A DNA stretch of 64,000 nucleotides. It comes from Roseateles sp. YR242 (GTDB taxonomy: Bacteria > Pseudomonadota > Gammaproteobacteria > Burkholderiales > Burkholderiaceae_C). The notes below the pieces were generated by a model. That model had not been told where the DNA came from. It worked only from the letters and a program-made list of their open reading frames with translations, and ran no database searches. Shown here piece by piece: positions 51,560-60,087 of this stretch. A program made the position numbers and the translations under genes. The stretch is from positions 124,001-188,000 of the forward strand of contig NZ_FOAV01000002.1 in the NCBI RefSeq assembly GCF_900109745.1, read 5' to 3'. Positions within the stretch are counted from its first letter, which is position 1; each line of letters begins with the position of its first letter.

Positions 51560-52567
51560 TTATTCGCTGAGTGCGGAGGCGCCGGTGTGGCGGTGGTGTC
51601 GGCGGAATCGGGTCGGTGTCACACCGAAGCGATTCGAGAACAGGCGCGAGAAATGGCTCGCGTCGGTGAAGCCGAGATTGAAGGCGATGTCACCGATACG
51701 TTCGTCCGTCCCGCTCAGGGCCCGGCGCGCCTCGTCCAGCCGATGGGTCAGCAGGTATTGATGCGGCGGCATACCGACGGCACGCTTGAACTCCCGCGAG
51801 AAGTGGGATTCGCTCATGCCCGTCATGGCCGCAAGTTCGGTGACATAGAGATCCCGGCCCGCCTGCCGATGGATGTGGGCCAGCACTTGGCGCAGTGGCT
51901 GGCCGCGCAAGGCGCTGACCGGCCGTGCATCCTCGGTCTCGCCGTAATGCTCCAGCAAATAGGCCAGCAAGGCGGTCATGAGGCCGTCGCAGTAGTGCAG
52001 CGCCAGATCCCCACGCATGGCGGTGGCGTCCAGCATCTGCAGCGTCAGGTCGGCCACGCGGCGGTCCTGCGTGTATTGCTGCACCTGTGGCCAGTGCGCC
52101 CCGTTCTCAGCGCCACTGCGCCCCTGTGCGCGGCCGGCCAGCGCCACATATCGGCGCACCGTGTCCAGGGGAATGAACACGTTGGCGATGTTGCAGCGGC
52201 TCAACTGCGTCCAGCGGCCCCGCTCGTCTGGCCCACACACGCGGAAGTGATGGGCACCGATGATGCCGCCCCACACCGGCTGATCGTTCTTCCAGACCTG
52301 GGACTCCAGCGGCTCCAGCATCACCGCCACCCGCAGGAAGTTGGGGTGCGGCAGGATCTCCCGCGGCTGCTCATCGAACTCGTGGCTGGACCACTGCGCC
52401 ACATAGGCGCCGGTAGACGGCAGCGGGCCGATGCAGGCACGCAACTGCGGCACCTCCACACCGTTGTGGAGATACCAGGACTTCAAACATGCAGAAGAGC
52501 GGATTTCGATCGCGGACACGAATGCTGGGCTCTGAATGCAAAAGGGGACAGACGGCCCGAAAGCCAC
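51560..52567 (-). CDS. AraC family transcriptional regulator
   Basis: 335 aa as annotated. The C-terminal double helix-turn-helix is clear: LYVTELAAMTGMSESHFSRE, FKRAVGMPPHQYLLTHRLDE and IGDIAFNLGFTDASHFSRLF followed by RFGVTPTRFRR. The N-terminal ligand domain is unassigned. No ATG is available: a GTG at 52567 lies within a palindromic element, and a GTG at 52519 beyond it is an alternative, in which case the palindrome is upstream DNA. It lies upstream of a TonB-dependent receptor on the same strand, a frequent pairing for regulators of uptake systems. Confidence 0.88.
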   Translation of the reverse strand: MAFGPSVPFCIQSPAFVSAIEIRSSACLKSWYLHNGVEVPQLRACIGPLPSTGAYVAQWSSHEFDEQPREILPHPNFLRVAVMLEPLESQVWKNDQPVWGGIIGAHHFRVCGPDERGRWTQLSRCNIANVFIPLDTVRRYVALAGRAQGRSGAENGAHWPQVQQYTQDRRVADLTLQMLDATAMRGDLALHYCDGLMTALLAYLLEHYGETEDARPVSALRGQPLRQVLAHIHRQAGRDLYVTELAAMTGMSESHFSREFKRAVGMPPHQYLLTHRLDEARRALSGTDERIGDIAFNLGFTDASHFSRLFSNRFGVTPTRFRRHHRHTGASALSE

Positions 52568-52577
52568 CTGTCCCCTT
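52542..52577. repeat. AAGGGGACAG inverted repeat (REP-like)
   Basis: AAGGGGACAG at 52542 and its exact complement CTGTCCCCTT at 52568, separated by 16 bp. Arms of this GGGGACAG type occur as repetitive extragenic palindromes in many proteobacteria. Here it overlaps the annotated 5' end of the AraC gene, so it may define the true upstream limit of that gene. Confidence 0.7.
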
Positions 52578-52755
52578 CTGTTGTTGTGCGGTCTTCGTCG
52601 TCATGAAGCCCGTGACAACTCAGGATAACGTAACGTGAACACCATCCTCACTTTGTGTCGGCGACTTTTACGCATTGTTTTCCTGCTTTCATACATTAGC
52701 GATCGGGAATTTTCAGTTGCGTGTTGGCCGACATATTCCGCCACTCATTTCGTCG

Positions 52756-53640
52756 TCATTCGGAAGGGCGTAGCTCCGCCGTATAAGGCAGCAATGCCTT
52801 CGCCGCATCGATCCGCAGCGGCAGCGCCACGCGCTCGTCGTTCATGACCTGCAGCAGGAAGCTGCGCGGGTCCTGCAGGAGATTGGTGCTCGCCGACGTT
52901 TCGAGCGGTGCCAGCACGCCCGACACCGCGGGCAGTGGCGCCCCGGCGGGTACCACCGCCGCCTCATTCAACCCGTGCACCGCAGGCCAGACAGCCGCAT
53001 GGCCGCTGGCCGCCACGCTCAGTCGCTTGTTGGCATCGAGCCAGGCGGCTTCCGGAACACTCTCCAGACCCCGCAGCAGATCCGCCTGCCCTTCTTCGTT
53101 GGGCGGGAAGTCCAGCCACGGCGTTTGCGCAAAGACGGGTGCCAGCCCAGGCGCTACGAAGGCGGACCACTGGTCTGCGCTCACCAGCGACGGCACTGCA
53201 GGGGCATGCAGCCAGGCCGCACCGCGCTCTGTCCCGGCACCTGCATCTGTGCCTGCACCGGCACCGGCCGGCGCGTCCTCGCCGGGGTGCGGGAAGACCC
53301 ACACGCGCGCCGCTGCCAGCTCAGACAGATAGCGGCGACGCAGCGCCTCCAGGAAGGTGTGGCCCTCCCGCGCCGACACCGCCTTTGCCAGCGAGAACCA
53401 CAACTGAAAACCCTGCGTCCCGGAAATGGCGATGGCCGGTGCCGGCCACGCAAGATCCTCCTGTACCGCGCGCCAAACCGGGCCGACCAGTTCCCAGTTC
53501 ACAGGCCGGCCAATGTCCAGCACCAGCGCCCGAACCTCGCCACCGGGTCCCACCAGGTTCAAAGCCTGGCCGGTGGCGCCAGGACGCTCTGCCACCAGCG
53601 GTGCATAAAGACGGTCGAACTCGGCTTGCAGACGGGTCAT
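52756..53640 (-). CDS. conserved hypothetical protein, possible primase-like N-terminus
   Basis: 294 aa. The N-terminal half contains VLDIGRPVNWELVGPVWRAV and AIAISGTQGFQLWFSLAKAV, which recall the GxQLW-type strand of archaeo-eukaryotic primase-like folds, but the metal-binding residues are not obvious. A Gly/Ala-rich stretch (APAGAGAGTDAGAGTERGAA) divides it. The C-terminus LLQVMNDERVALPLRIDAAK, then ALLPY, resembles the end of small terminase-like proteins. I recognise no characterised family. Start at the ATG 53640. The gap 52568–52755 on its right contains no gene. Confidence 0.6.
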   Translation of the reverse strand: MTRLQAEFDRLYAPLVAERPGATGQALNLVGPGGEVRALVLDIGRPVNWELVGPVWRAVQEDLAWPAPAIAISGTQGFQLWFSLAKAVSAREGHTFLEALRRRYLSELAAARVWVFPHPGEDAPAGAGAGTDAGAGTERGAAWLHAPAVPSLVSADQWSAFVAPGLAPVFAQTPWLDFPPNEEGQADLLRGLESVPEAAWLDANKRLSVAASGHAAVWPAVHGLNEAAVVPAGAPLPAVSGVLAPLETSASTNLLQDPRSFLLQVMNDERVALPLRIDAAKALLPYTAELRPSE

Positions 53641-53833
53641 GGCGGATCTATGGGGATGAAGCAGCCCTCACTCTACTGGACACCGCCCACCGCCACCGCC
53701 GTCCCCGCCTGTCAATCCTGCACATCCCATCCCACTCACCTGAGGGTCCGTACCCGCCCAAAGATGTCGGGTTTGTGTACTGTCGCAGGTCCGTGACCAA
53801 CACAAATGCCGAGGCGGCGGCGGGGAGCGAGAG

Positions 53834-55021
53834 ATGAACCCAACCGACGGTTGGCCGGCGCTGGTCGCGCTGGCGCTGGCGCTGCTGACTTCGCATCTGG
53901 TCGCCGGCCGGGGCCATCTGCATGAGGAAGCCTCACGCTTTCGCAGCATTGACGGGCTGCGCGGCTACCTCGCTTTCGGGGTCTTCCTTCACCATGCAGC
54001 GATCTGGCAGGGATACCGCACCACCGGCCAATGGGCCCCCTTGAATTCAGCGTTCTACATGAACGCGGGCAAGGGCAGCGTGGCGCTGTTTTTCATGATC
54101 ACCGCCTTCTTGTTCTACAGCCGGCTGCTGGATGCGCGGCACAAGCCGATGGACTGGACACGGTTGTTTGCCGGCCGTTTATTCCGCCTCACGCCGGCCT
54201 ACCTGGTGATGCTGGCCCTGCTGCTCGCCGTGGTGACGGTGGAAACCGGCGGCCGCTTGCAGGTGGCGTTTCCAGCGCTGCTGCGCCAGTTGGCAGACTG
54301 GCTGCTGTTCACCTTTCCCGGCAAGTCCGACATCAACGGCCTGCTCGAGACCCAGGTGATCGTGTCGGGGGTCACCTGGTCCCTGCCCTTTGAATGGATG
54401 TTCTACGCGGCACTTCCCGTGCTGGTGCTGCTCACGGGGCGACGACCTTCCCTGGGCGCCCTGGCCGTCACCGCGAGCTTCTGCCTGATGTTCCTCTGCT
54501 GGAAGCCCAGCCTGAACAACTTCCTGCCGTTTGGCGTGGGCATGGTGGCCGCCTATTCTTCCCGCTGGCAGTGGCTCCGGAACTGGGCCCATGGCCCGGT
54601 TGCATCGGCCCTCGTCCTGCTGTGCCTGCTCGGCGGCTACGGGTTGGCCATGAAAACCTATTCGCCGCTGCCGCAGCTGCTGCAGGCGGGGGCATTCGTG
54701 TTGATTGCCGCCGGCAACGACCTGTTCGGCGTGCTGTCCTGCCGCGTGTCCCGCACCTTCGGCGAACCCACCTACAGCCTCTACCTGCTGCACGGCCTGG
54801 TGCTGTACATCGGCTTCAAATGGCTGATCGGGCCCGCTGCCGTGCAGATGACCAGCACGCAGCACTGGCTGGCCGTGTGGGCCATGACGCCGGTGATCGT
54901 GCTGTTCAGCCACCTGTGCCACCGCTATGTGGAGATGCCGGGCATGGCACTGACGGGGTTGACCTTGCGGCGGCTGCGAGTGGGCCGCGCCGCGGCGCCG
55001 GCAGCGATGTCGGGCGCCTGA
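53834..55021 (+). CDS. acyltransferase 3 family membrane protein (OafA/YrhL-like)
   Basis: 395 aa with about ten transmembrane helices. The family marks are RSIDGLRGYLAFGVFLHHA (catalytic-region His), GSVALFFMITAFLFYSRLL, RLFRLTPAYLVMLALLLAV, WSLPFEWMFYAALPVLVLL and EPTYSLYLLHGLVLYIGFKW. Such proteins move acyl groups to sugars or lipids (O-antigen, peptidoglycan, exopolysaccharide or lipid acceptors) in the inner membrane. The acceptor cannot be predicted; no polysaccharide genes are adjacent. A purine-rich site (GGGAGCGAGAG) precedes the ATG. Confidence 0.92.
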   Translation: MNPTDGWPALVALALALLTSHLVAGRGHLHEEASRFRSIDGLRGYLAFGVFLHHAAIWQGYRTTGQWAPLNSAFYMNAGKGSVALFFMITAFLFYSRLLDARHKPMDWTRLFAGRLFRLTPAYLVMLALLLAVVTVETGGRLQVAFPALLRQLADWLLFTFPGKSDINGLLETQVIVSGVTWSLPFEWMFYAALPVLVLLTGRRPSLGALAVTASFCLMFLCWKPSLNNFLPFGVGMVAAYSSRWQWLRNWAHGPVASALVLLCLLGGYGLAMKTYSPLPQLLQAGAFVLIAAGNDLFGVLSCRVSRTFGEPTYSLYLLHGLVLYIGFKWLIGPAAVQMTSTQHWLAVWAMTPVIVLFSHLCHRYVEMPGMALTGLTLRRLRVGRAAAPAAMSGA

Positions 55022-55487
55022 TCGGCCGTCACCCACCTCTTTTTGTCATTCGAGGTCTGACCAACCAGAACCCTGCTTTTCGTCAAATCAGCGTCACAGA
55101 CGCCGGGCACAATGCAAGGCATCCGAGACAAATAACCGGCTGCAACATTGGGCAGAGAGCTGGAACCCGTCACCAGCGTCCGGATACCTATTCCGAATCA
55201 AGCCATCGCATCGCCAGATGCGGTGGCTTTTTCATTTCTGTGTTGCTTGTTCATTGCTCGGTGAGCAAGCGCTTCCTGTCGTGCGTGTACGTTAAGGGCG
55301 CCGTCGCGCGAAGCCATCAGCGCGTGTAAAGAACCATGAAACCCCAATGGCGGGAATGGGCGCCCACCGTACGCCGTGCGATCCTTCGGCCTCATTTCCA
55401 CTTTGACACGAAGTACGCCGCGTCCCGCGTCCCAGCCATCGCCAAGTCCGGACCACGTTGCATCGCCGTTGCTCGCTTGCCTGCCCG
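55022..55487. other. long intergenic region between acyltransferase and TonB receptor
   Basis: About 465 bp. It contains a hairpin terminator (55201–55233) and, after it, the presumed promoter region of the receptor. No protein frame with a start signal was found. The block 55140–55200 just before the hairpin, with GAGAGCTGGAACCCGTCACC and GGATACCTATTCCGAATC, could be the body of a short terminator-ended RNA, but no known family was recognised. Confidence 0.45.
55201..55233 (+). terminator. Rho-independent terminator
   Basis: AGCCATCGCATC-GCCA-GATGCGGTGGCT then TTTTTC, a 12-bp stem with one G-T pair. It is 180 bp after the acyltransferase stop, so it ends that transcript or an unrecognised small RNA. 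Confidence 0.85.
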
Positions 55488-58115
55488 ATGACACGCACCT
55501 GCCCCGCCTTGCACCCGCTCGCCCTTGGCCTCCTGATCGGCTTTGGCGCAATGCCCTCCACGCCCTTGTGGGCACAGACCTCGGACAACCGGATCGATAA
55601 CCGGACCGATAACCGGACTGATCCCCGGACAGACACCCGGGCGGCCCCTCGAACGGATTCCGGAACTGGTGCCACCAGTCCTAACGCCGGGACCTCCACC
55701 AGCACCTCCGCTGGCACCTCCGCTGGCAACTCGACCGCGGCGGCTGCAGCACCGGCCACCGCCGCCAGTGCACCGGAACGCCGCGGCCCGCCAGAGCGCC
55801 CCTCGGGCCGCCCCACACCCCCGCCCGGGGGCGACAAGGCCGGCCCCAGATCCGCAGGCCGGCCAGACGCAAAGCCCGACGCCAGTCCTGATCGTCGCTC
55901 ACCGTCCGACACGGCGCGGCCACCAGCGGGTGATCCCCAGCAGCTCAACCGCGTTGAAGTGCAGGGCACCTCCACAGACGAGGCCCAACGTCGGTCCTCC
56001 ACCGCCTCCAAGATCATCATCGGCCGCGAGGAGATCGAACGGTATGGCGACAGCACCATCGGCGAGGTGCTCAAGCGCCTGCCGGGCGTGACCACGGGCG
56101 GACGGCCTGGCCGTGGGGGTGAGGTCCGCATGCGTGGCATGGGCAGTGGCTACACGCAGATCCTGGTCAACGGCGAGCGCATGCCGCCGGGCTTCTCGCT
56201 GGATGAGCTGCCACCCGACCAGATCGAGCGCATCGAGGTCATGCGCGCACCCACGGCGGAATACGGCGCGCGCGCCGTGGCGGGCACCATCAACGTCGTG
56301 CTGCGCGAGGCCCTGCAGCGGCGTCTCAATGAAGTCCGCGTGGCACTCGCCTCCGAGAACGACCAGGTCCGACCGCATCTCAGCTGGACCCGCAACGACA
56401 AGCTGGACGACAAGGGCAGCGCCTACAACTTCACCGTCAATGCCATGCAGAACCGGCAGCAGGACGACGTGAACAGCCGCTCCGTGACGCTGGTGCCGGA
56501 CACGGGGGCGCAGACCGTTCTGCAGACGCTGGGCCACACCAGCAACAGCCGCAAGTCCCTCAACATGACGGGCCGGTTGCAGTTCCGTCTCGAGGATGGC
56601 GACACGCTGGCGTTGCAGCCGTTTGTGGTGGTCAACAGCGGCCGCAGCTTCAACCAGTTCGACCAGACGCAGACCCCCGAGGTGGAAGAAGGGCCGGACC
56701 ACTTCAACTTCAACCACGTGGACACCAACGGCGACAACCACTCGGTGATGGCCCGCCTGAATGCCCAGTGGACCAAGCGTCTCAGCGATGTGAGCCGGCT
56801 GGAGGTGCGCGCAGGGGTGGGCCGCATGTCCATGACCACCAATGCCCATCGCGACGAATACGAGGATGCGGCCCTCACCCGCACCCAGGACGACCAAACC
56901 AAGAGCCGGGACACCTCCTGGAGCTTCAACGGCAAATACACCCATCAGCTGGAGAACGAGCACAACCTCGTGGCGGGCCTGGAAGGTGAAGGCACCGGCC
57001 GCCAGCAGACGCGGGACTGCCTGCAGAACGGCAGCCGCTGCGACTACCTGCTGGACTTCGGCGACGACGTGGACGCCTCCACCCGCCGGGTGGCTGCCTA
57101 TGCGCAGGACGAGTGGAGTGTTGGCAAGCTGTGGGGCTTTTATGCCGGGCTGCGCTGGGAAGGCATCCAGACCGACAGCACGGCCACCAACTACAACGTC
57201 AGCAACAGTTCAAGCGTCTGGACACCTTTGCTGCATGCGGTCTACAAGCTTGACGACAAGAACCGCGAGCAGATCCGGGCCAGCCTGACCCGCAGCTACC
57301 GTTCTCCGCAGCTCAACGACCTCATTGCCAAGCCCAGCGTGAATTCACAGTACCCCTGTCTCACGGTGGACTGCGGCACCAACGCGATCAACTACCCGGA
57401 CCGCATGGGCAACCCGGCGCTCAGGCCGGAAATGGCCACGGGCGTGGAGCTGGGCTGGGAGAAGTACCTCACCAAGGGGGGGCTGCTCAGCGCCAATCTC
57501 TTCTACCGCCACATCAGCGACCTGATCCGCACCGTCACTGCGCTGGAAGATGTGAGCTGGTCCAGCGACCAGCGCTGGGTCTCCAAGCCCCGCAACATCG
57601 GCTCGGCGCAGACCTATGGGGTAGAGCTGGAGGCCAAGTTCCGGCTGGACGAGTACCTGGAGCAGGCGCTGCCGGTGAACATCCGCAGCAACCTGTCACT
57701 CTTCCACTCCGAGGTGCAGGACATTCAGGGGCCCAACAACAAGCTGGACCAGCAGCCGCGCTACACCGCCAACCTGGGGGCGGACTATCGGCTGCGCAGC
57801 CTGCCGCTGACCTTGGGGGGCTCCATGAACTACACGCCGTCCAACACCATCCAGCAGACCACACTCACCCAGGTCAGCAGCGACAAGAAGCGCGTCTTCG
57901 ACCTCTTCGCGATGTGGAGCTTCTCGCCCAACACGGCGATGCGTGTCTCCGCCACCAATCTGGCGCCGCTCAGTTATGGCACGGGCAGTGTCTCGGTGGT
58001 TCCGGCCCGCTACGGCACGGATGGCGCCTTGCTCAGCCCGGCCAAGATCATCACCGGCGAAAGCACCGGCCGCAGCTTCACGCTCTGGCAGGTGCGCCTG
58101 GAAATGAAGATCTGA
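55488..58115 (+). CDS. TonB-dependent receptor with long disordered N-terminal linker
   Basis: About 875 aa from ATG 55488 (a TTG 30 nt upstream is in frame). Signal peptide (LHPLALGLLIGFGAMPSTPL). Residues about 30–150 are low-complexity: repeats of the kind DNRTDNRTDPRTDTR, a Thr/Ser/Ala stretch, then a Pro/Arg/Gly-rich part. The plug follows with VEVQGTSTDEAQRRSSTASK, EVLKRLPGVTTGGRPGRGGE, VRMRGMGSGYTQILVNGERM and RIEVMRAPTAEYGARAVAGT, then a barrel ending in SFTLWQVRLEMKI. The NGERMPPGFSLDELPP region is typical of a receptor group of unknown substrate. No adjacent regulator or sigma/anti-sigma pair. Confidence 0.92.
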   Translation: MTRTCPALHPLALGLLIGFGAMPSTPLWAQTSDNRIDNRTDNRTDPRTDTRAAPRTDSGTGATSPNAGTSTSTSAGTSAGNSTAAAAAPATAASAPERRGPPERPSGRPTPPPGGDKAGPRSAGRPDAKPDASPDRRSPSDTARPPAGDPQQLNRVEVQGTSTDEAQRRSSTASKIIIGREEIERYGDSTIGEVLKRLPGVTTGGRPGRGGEVRMRGMGSGYTQILVNGERMPPGFSLDELPPDQIERIEVMRAPTAEYGARAVAGTINVVLREALQRRLNEVRVALASENDQVRPHLSWTRNDKLDDKGSAYNFTVNAMQNRQQDDVNSRSVTLVPDTGAQTVLQTLGHTSNSRKSLNMTGRLQFRLEDGDTLALQPFVVVNSGRSFNQFDQTQTPEVEEGPDHFNFNHVDTNGDNHSVMARLNAQWTKRLSDVSRLEVRAGVGRMSMTTNAHRDEYEDAALTRTQDDQTKSRDTSWSFNGKYTHQLENEHNLVAGLEGEGTGRQQTRDCLQNGSRCDYLLDFGDDVDASTRRVAAYAQDEWSVGKLWGFYAGLRWEGIQTDSTATNYNVSNSSSVWTPLLHAVYKLDDKNREQIRASLTRSYRSPQLNDLIAKPSVNSQYPCLTVDCGTNAINYPDRMGNPALRPEMATGVELGWEKYLTKGGLLSANLFYRHISDLIRTVTALEDVSWSSDQRWVSKPRNIGSAQTYGVELEAKFRLDEYLEQALPVNIRSNLSLFHSEVQDIQGPNNKLDQQPRYTANLGADYRLRSLPLTLGGSMNYTPSNTIQQTTLTQVSSDKKRVFDLFAMWSFSPNTAMRVSATNLAPLSYGTGSVSVVPARYGTDGALLSPAKIITGESTGRSFTLWQVRLEMKI

Positions 58116-58146
58116 ACGCACCGCGTCGCTCCCGCGAGGCGGCCAC

Positions 58147-58171
58147 AAAAAAGGCCACCCAAGGGGTGGCC
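58147..58171 (-). terminator. Rho-independent terminator of the leftward cold-shock-domain gene
   Basis: On the minus strand AGGCCACC-CCTT-GGGTGGCC is followed by six T (A run at 58147–58152 on the plus strand). It is 120 bp past the stop of the leftward gene and also lies just after the rightward receptor gene. Confidence 0.85.
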
Positions 58172-58289
58172 TGAAAGACGGATGCCGAGGGCGGCGCCCG
58201 CCTGGGCGACGGGACCAACAGCGTTGGTCCCCCACGAGAATCGTCACGGGGCGGCGGGGCGGGGCAACCATCCCCGGCCGCGAATCGCT

Positions 58290-58688
58290 TTATCGGTTGA
58301 CGGCGGTGGTGCGCTGCTTGGCCATGGCAGTGCCAGCAGGCGCCCACAGCGTGGCGCTCAGGCCCAGCACCATCACGCCCATCACCATCCACATCAGTGG
58401 GGTGACACGACGGCGGCGACCGATCGGCCGAGGGCGCGAAGATGTGCGAGCTGCGCGCAATTGGACGGGTACCTTGAACGGCGACAGGCGTTGCAAGCGG
58501 ACGGCTTGTTTGCTGCCGTCACTTCTGGACACAACCTCGAAGCTCACGCGCTCACCTTCCTGAGGCGCCTGGCCATCCAACGGGAAGGCAGAGACATGCA
58601 CGAACAGGGATTCACCCCCTTGTTCAGGCACGACCAGGCCGTGGCCTCGCTCCCCATACCAACTGTTCAAAGTACCTTCAAATCGCAT
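58290..58688 (-). CDS. cold-shock-domain protein with C-terminal membrane helix
   Basis: 132 aa. Residues 1–65 form a cold-shock/OB domain: MRFEGTLNSWYGERGHGLVV with SLFVHVSAFPLDGQAPQEGE. The RNP-like aromatic residues are partly changed (YGERGHGLV in place of KGFGFI). A basic linker (RTSSRPRPIGRRRR) leads to one transmembrane helix (LMWMVMGVMVLGLSATLWAP) near the end. This is the membrane variant of the CSD family, related to CSD–DUF1294 proteins but with a single helix. It may tether RNA at the inner membrane; that role is inferred. AGGGGG lies 9 nt before the ATG. Confidence 0.85.
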   Translation of the reverse strand: MRFEGTLNSWYGERGHGLVVPEQGGESLFVHVSAFPLDGQAPQEGERVSFEVVSRSDGSKQAVRLQRLSPFKVPVQLRAARTSSRPRPIGRRRRVTPLMWMVMGVMVLGLSATLWAPAGTAMAKQRTTAVNR

Positions 58689-58823
58689 GATCACGTTCCC
58701 CCTCACAAGGACAAGACAGCCCGGGTGTCTCACGTCCGGGTTCACGGAACGCATACTGCCCAGACTGCAAGGACCCGGCGCAACAGGCTGTAAGCGCTGC
58801 AACGTCGGGCCACGTCCCCTTCC

Positions 58824-59978
58824 CTACTTCCCGGTCGGTACCTGACCCTCCACGCCCTGGACATAAAACTTCACCCCCTGCAGAAACCGGTCGTCCGCCA
58901 CCTGGTCCTTCGCCAGGACCTCTTTTCCGTCCTGCCCCAGCAAAGGCCCCTTCCAGATCACGAAGCTTCCGTCCTTCAGCCCGGCCTTCACCTTCTCCAC
59001 CCTCGCCCGCACTTCCGCGGGCACCACCGTATTGATCGAGACCAGGTCAATGGCCCCCTCCTTCACGCCCCACCAGCTGTGCTTGCCCGTGCCGGCCGCC
59101 CAGGTGCCGTCCAGCGCGGCCTTGATGCTCGCGCTGTAATACGGCGCCCAGTTCACCACCGCCGAGGCCAGATGCGCCTTCGGCCCGTAGCTGCTCATAT
59201 CCGAATCCCAGCCGAACGCGTACTTGCCGTTCTTCTCTGCGGTCTGCAGCACCGCGCTCGAATCCGTGTTCTGCATCAACACATCCGCGCCTGCATTGAT
59301 CAGCGTCTGCGCGGCATTGGTCTCCTGCGGGGGGTTGAACCACTCGTTCACCCACACCACCTTCACCGTCACCTTCGGGTTCATCGATCGGGCGCCGAGG
59401 GTGAAGCTGTTGATGTTGCGGATCACCTCCGGGATGGGGATGGACCCCACCACGCCCAGCGCGTTCGTCTTGGTCATGGCCCCTGCCAGCACGCCAGCCA
59501 GGTAAGCGCCTTCATACGTCCTTGAGTCGTAGGTCCGCATGTTGGCCGCCTGCTTGTAGCCGGTAGCGTGCTCGAACTTGACGGTCGGGCTGTCTGCGGC
59601 CACTTTCAGCATCGACTCCATGTAGCCGAAGGTCGTGCCGAACACCAGCGTGTTGCCCTGCTGCACCAGGTCGCGGAACACCCGTTCCGCATCCGCGCCT
59701 TCAGGCACCTTTTCCACGAAGCTCGTCTTGATGCGGTCTCCGAATTCCTTCTCCACCGCCTTGCGCGCGTTGTCGTGCGCAAATGTCCAACCCCCATCCC
59801 CCACCGGGCCGACATAGGCAAAAGCCACCTGCAGCGGCGCACTCGCGCCCGCCGCCGGGCCGGACGCAGCGCCGGGGCTGCTGGCGGCAGCCGGTGTCTC
59901 TTCCTTCTTGCCGCACGCGGCCAGCATCACCACGGCCGCAGCAGCCACCAGCAGCGGGCGTCGCTGCAACGAACGCAT
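58824..59978 (-). CDS. BMP-family nucleoside ABC transporter substrate-binding lipoprotein
   Basis: 384 aa. Signal peptide with lipobox (LLVAAAAVVMLAAC), so a lipoprotein, then an Ala/Ser linker and the BMP (PF02608) fold: VAFAYVGPVGDGGWTFAHDN, LVFGTTFGYMESMLKVAADS, TYEGAYLAGVLAGAMTKTNA and GADVLMQNTDSSAVLQTAEK. Members bind purine nucleosides such as guanosine or adenosine. The upstream ATG at 60041 has a good ribosome binding site (GGAG) and would give a longer n-region, so the start may lie there. Last gene of the transporter operon; transport of nucleosides fits the guanine deaminase gene next to it. Confidence 0.9.
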   Translation of the reverse strand: MRSLQRRPLLVAAAAVVMLAACGKKEETPAAASSPGAASGPAAGASAPLQVAFAYVGPVGDGGWTFAHDNARKAVEKEFGDRIKTSFVEKVPEGADAERVFRDLVQQGNTLVFGTTFGYMESMLKVAADSPTVKFEHATGYKQAANMRTYDSRTYEGAYLAGVLAGAMTKTNALGVVGSIPIPEVIRNINSFTLGARSMNPKVTVKVVWVNEWFNPPQETNAAQTLINAGADVLMQNTDSSAVLQTAEKNGKYAFGWDSDMSSYGPKAHLASAVVNWAPYYSASIKAALDGTWAAGTGKHSWWGVKEGAIDLVSINTVVPAEVRARVEKVKAGLKDGSFVIWKGPLLGQDGKEVLAKDQVADDRFLQGVKFYVQGVEGQVPTGK

Positions 59979-60087
59979 GGCGCAAGGCTGCCGTTTGGCG
60001 CCACGCTCCGCAAGGATCGGGATCAGGGAAGACAGGGACATGGAGGCTCCACGGTGAACCGGACAAGGACCGGATGAAGGCCGGGGA

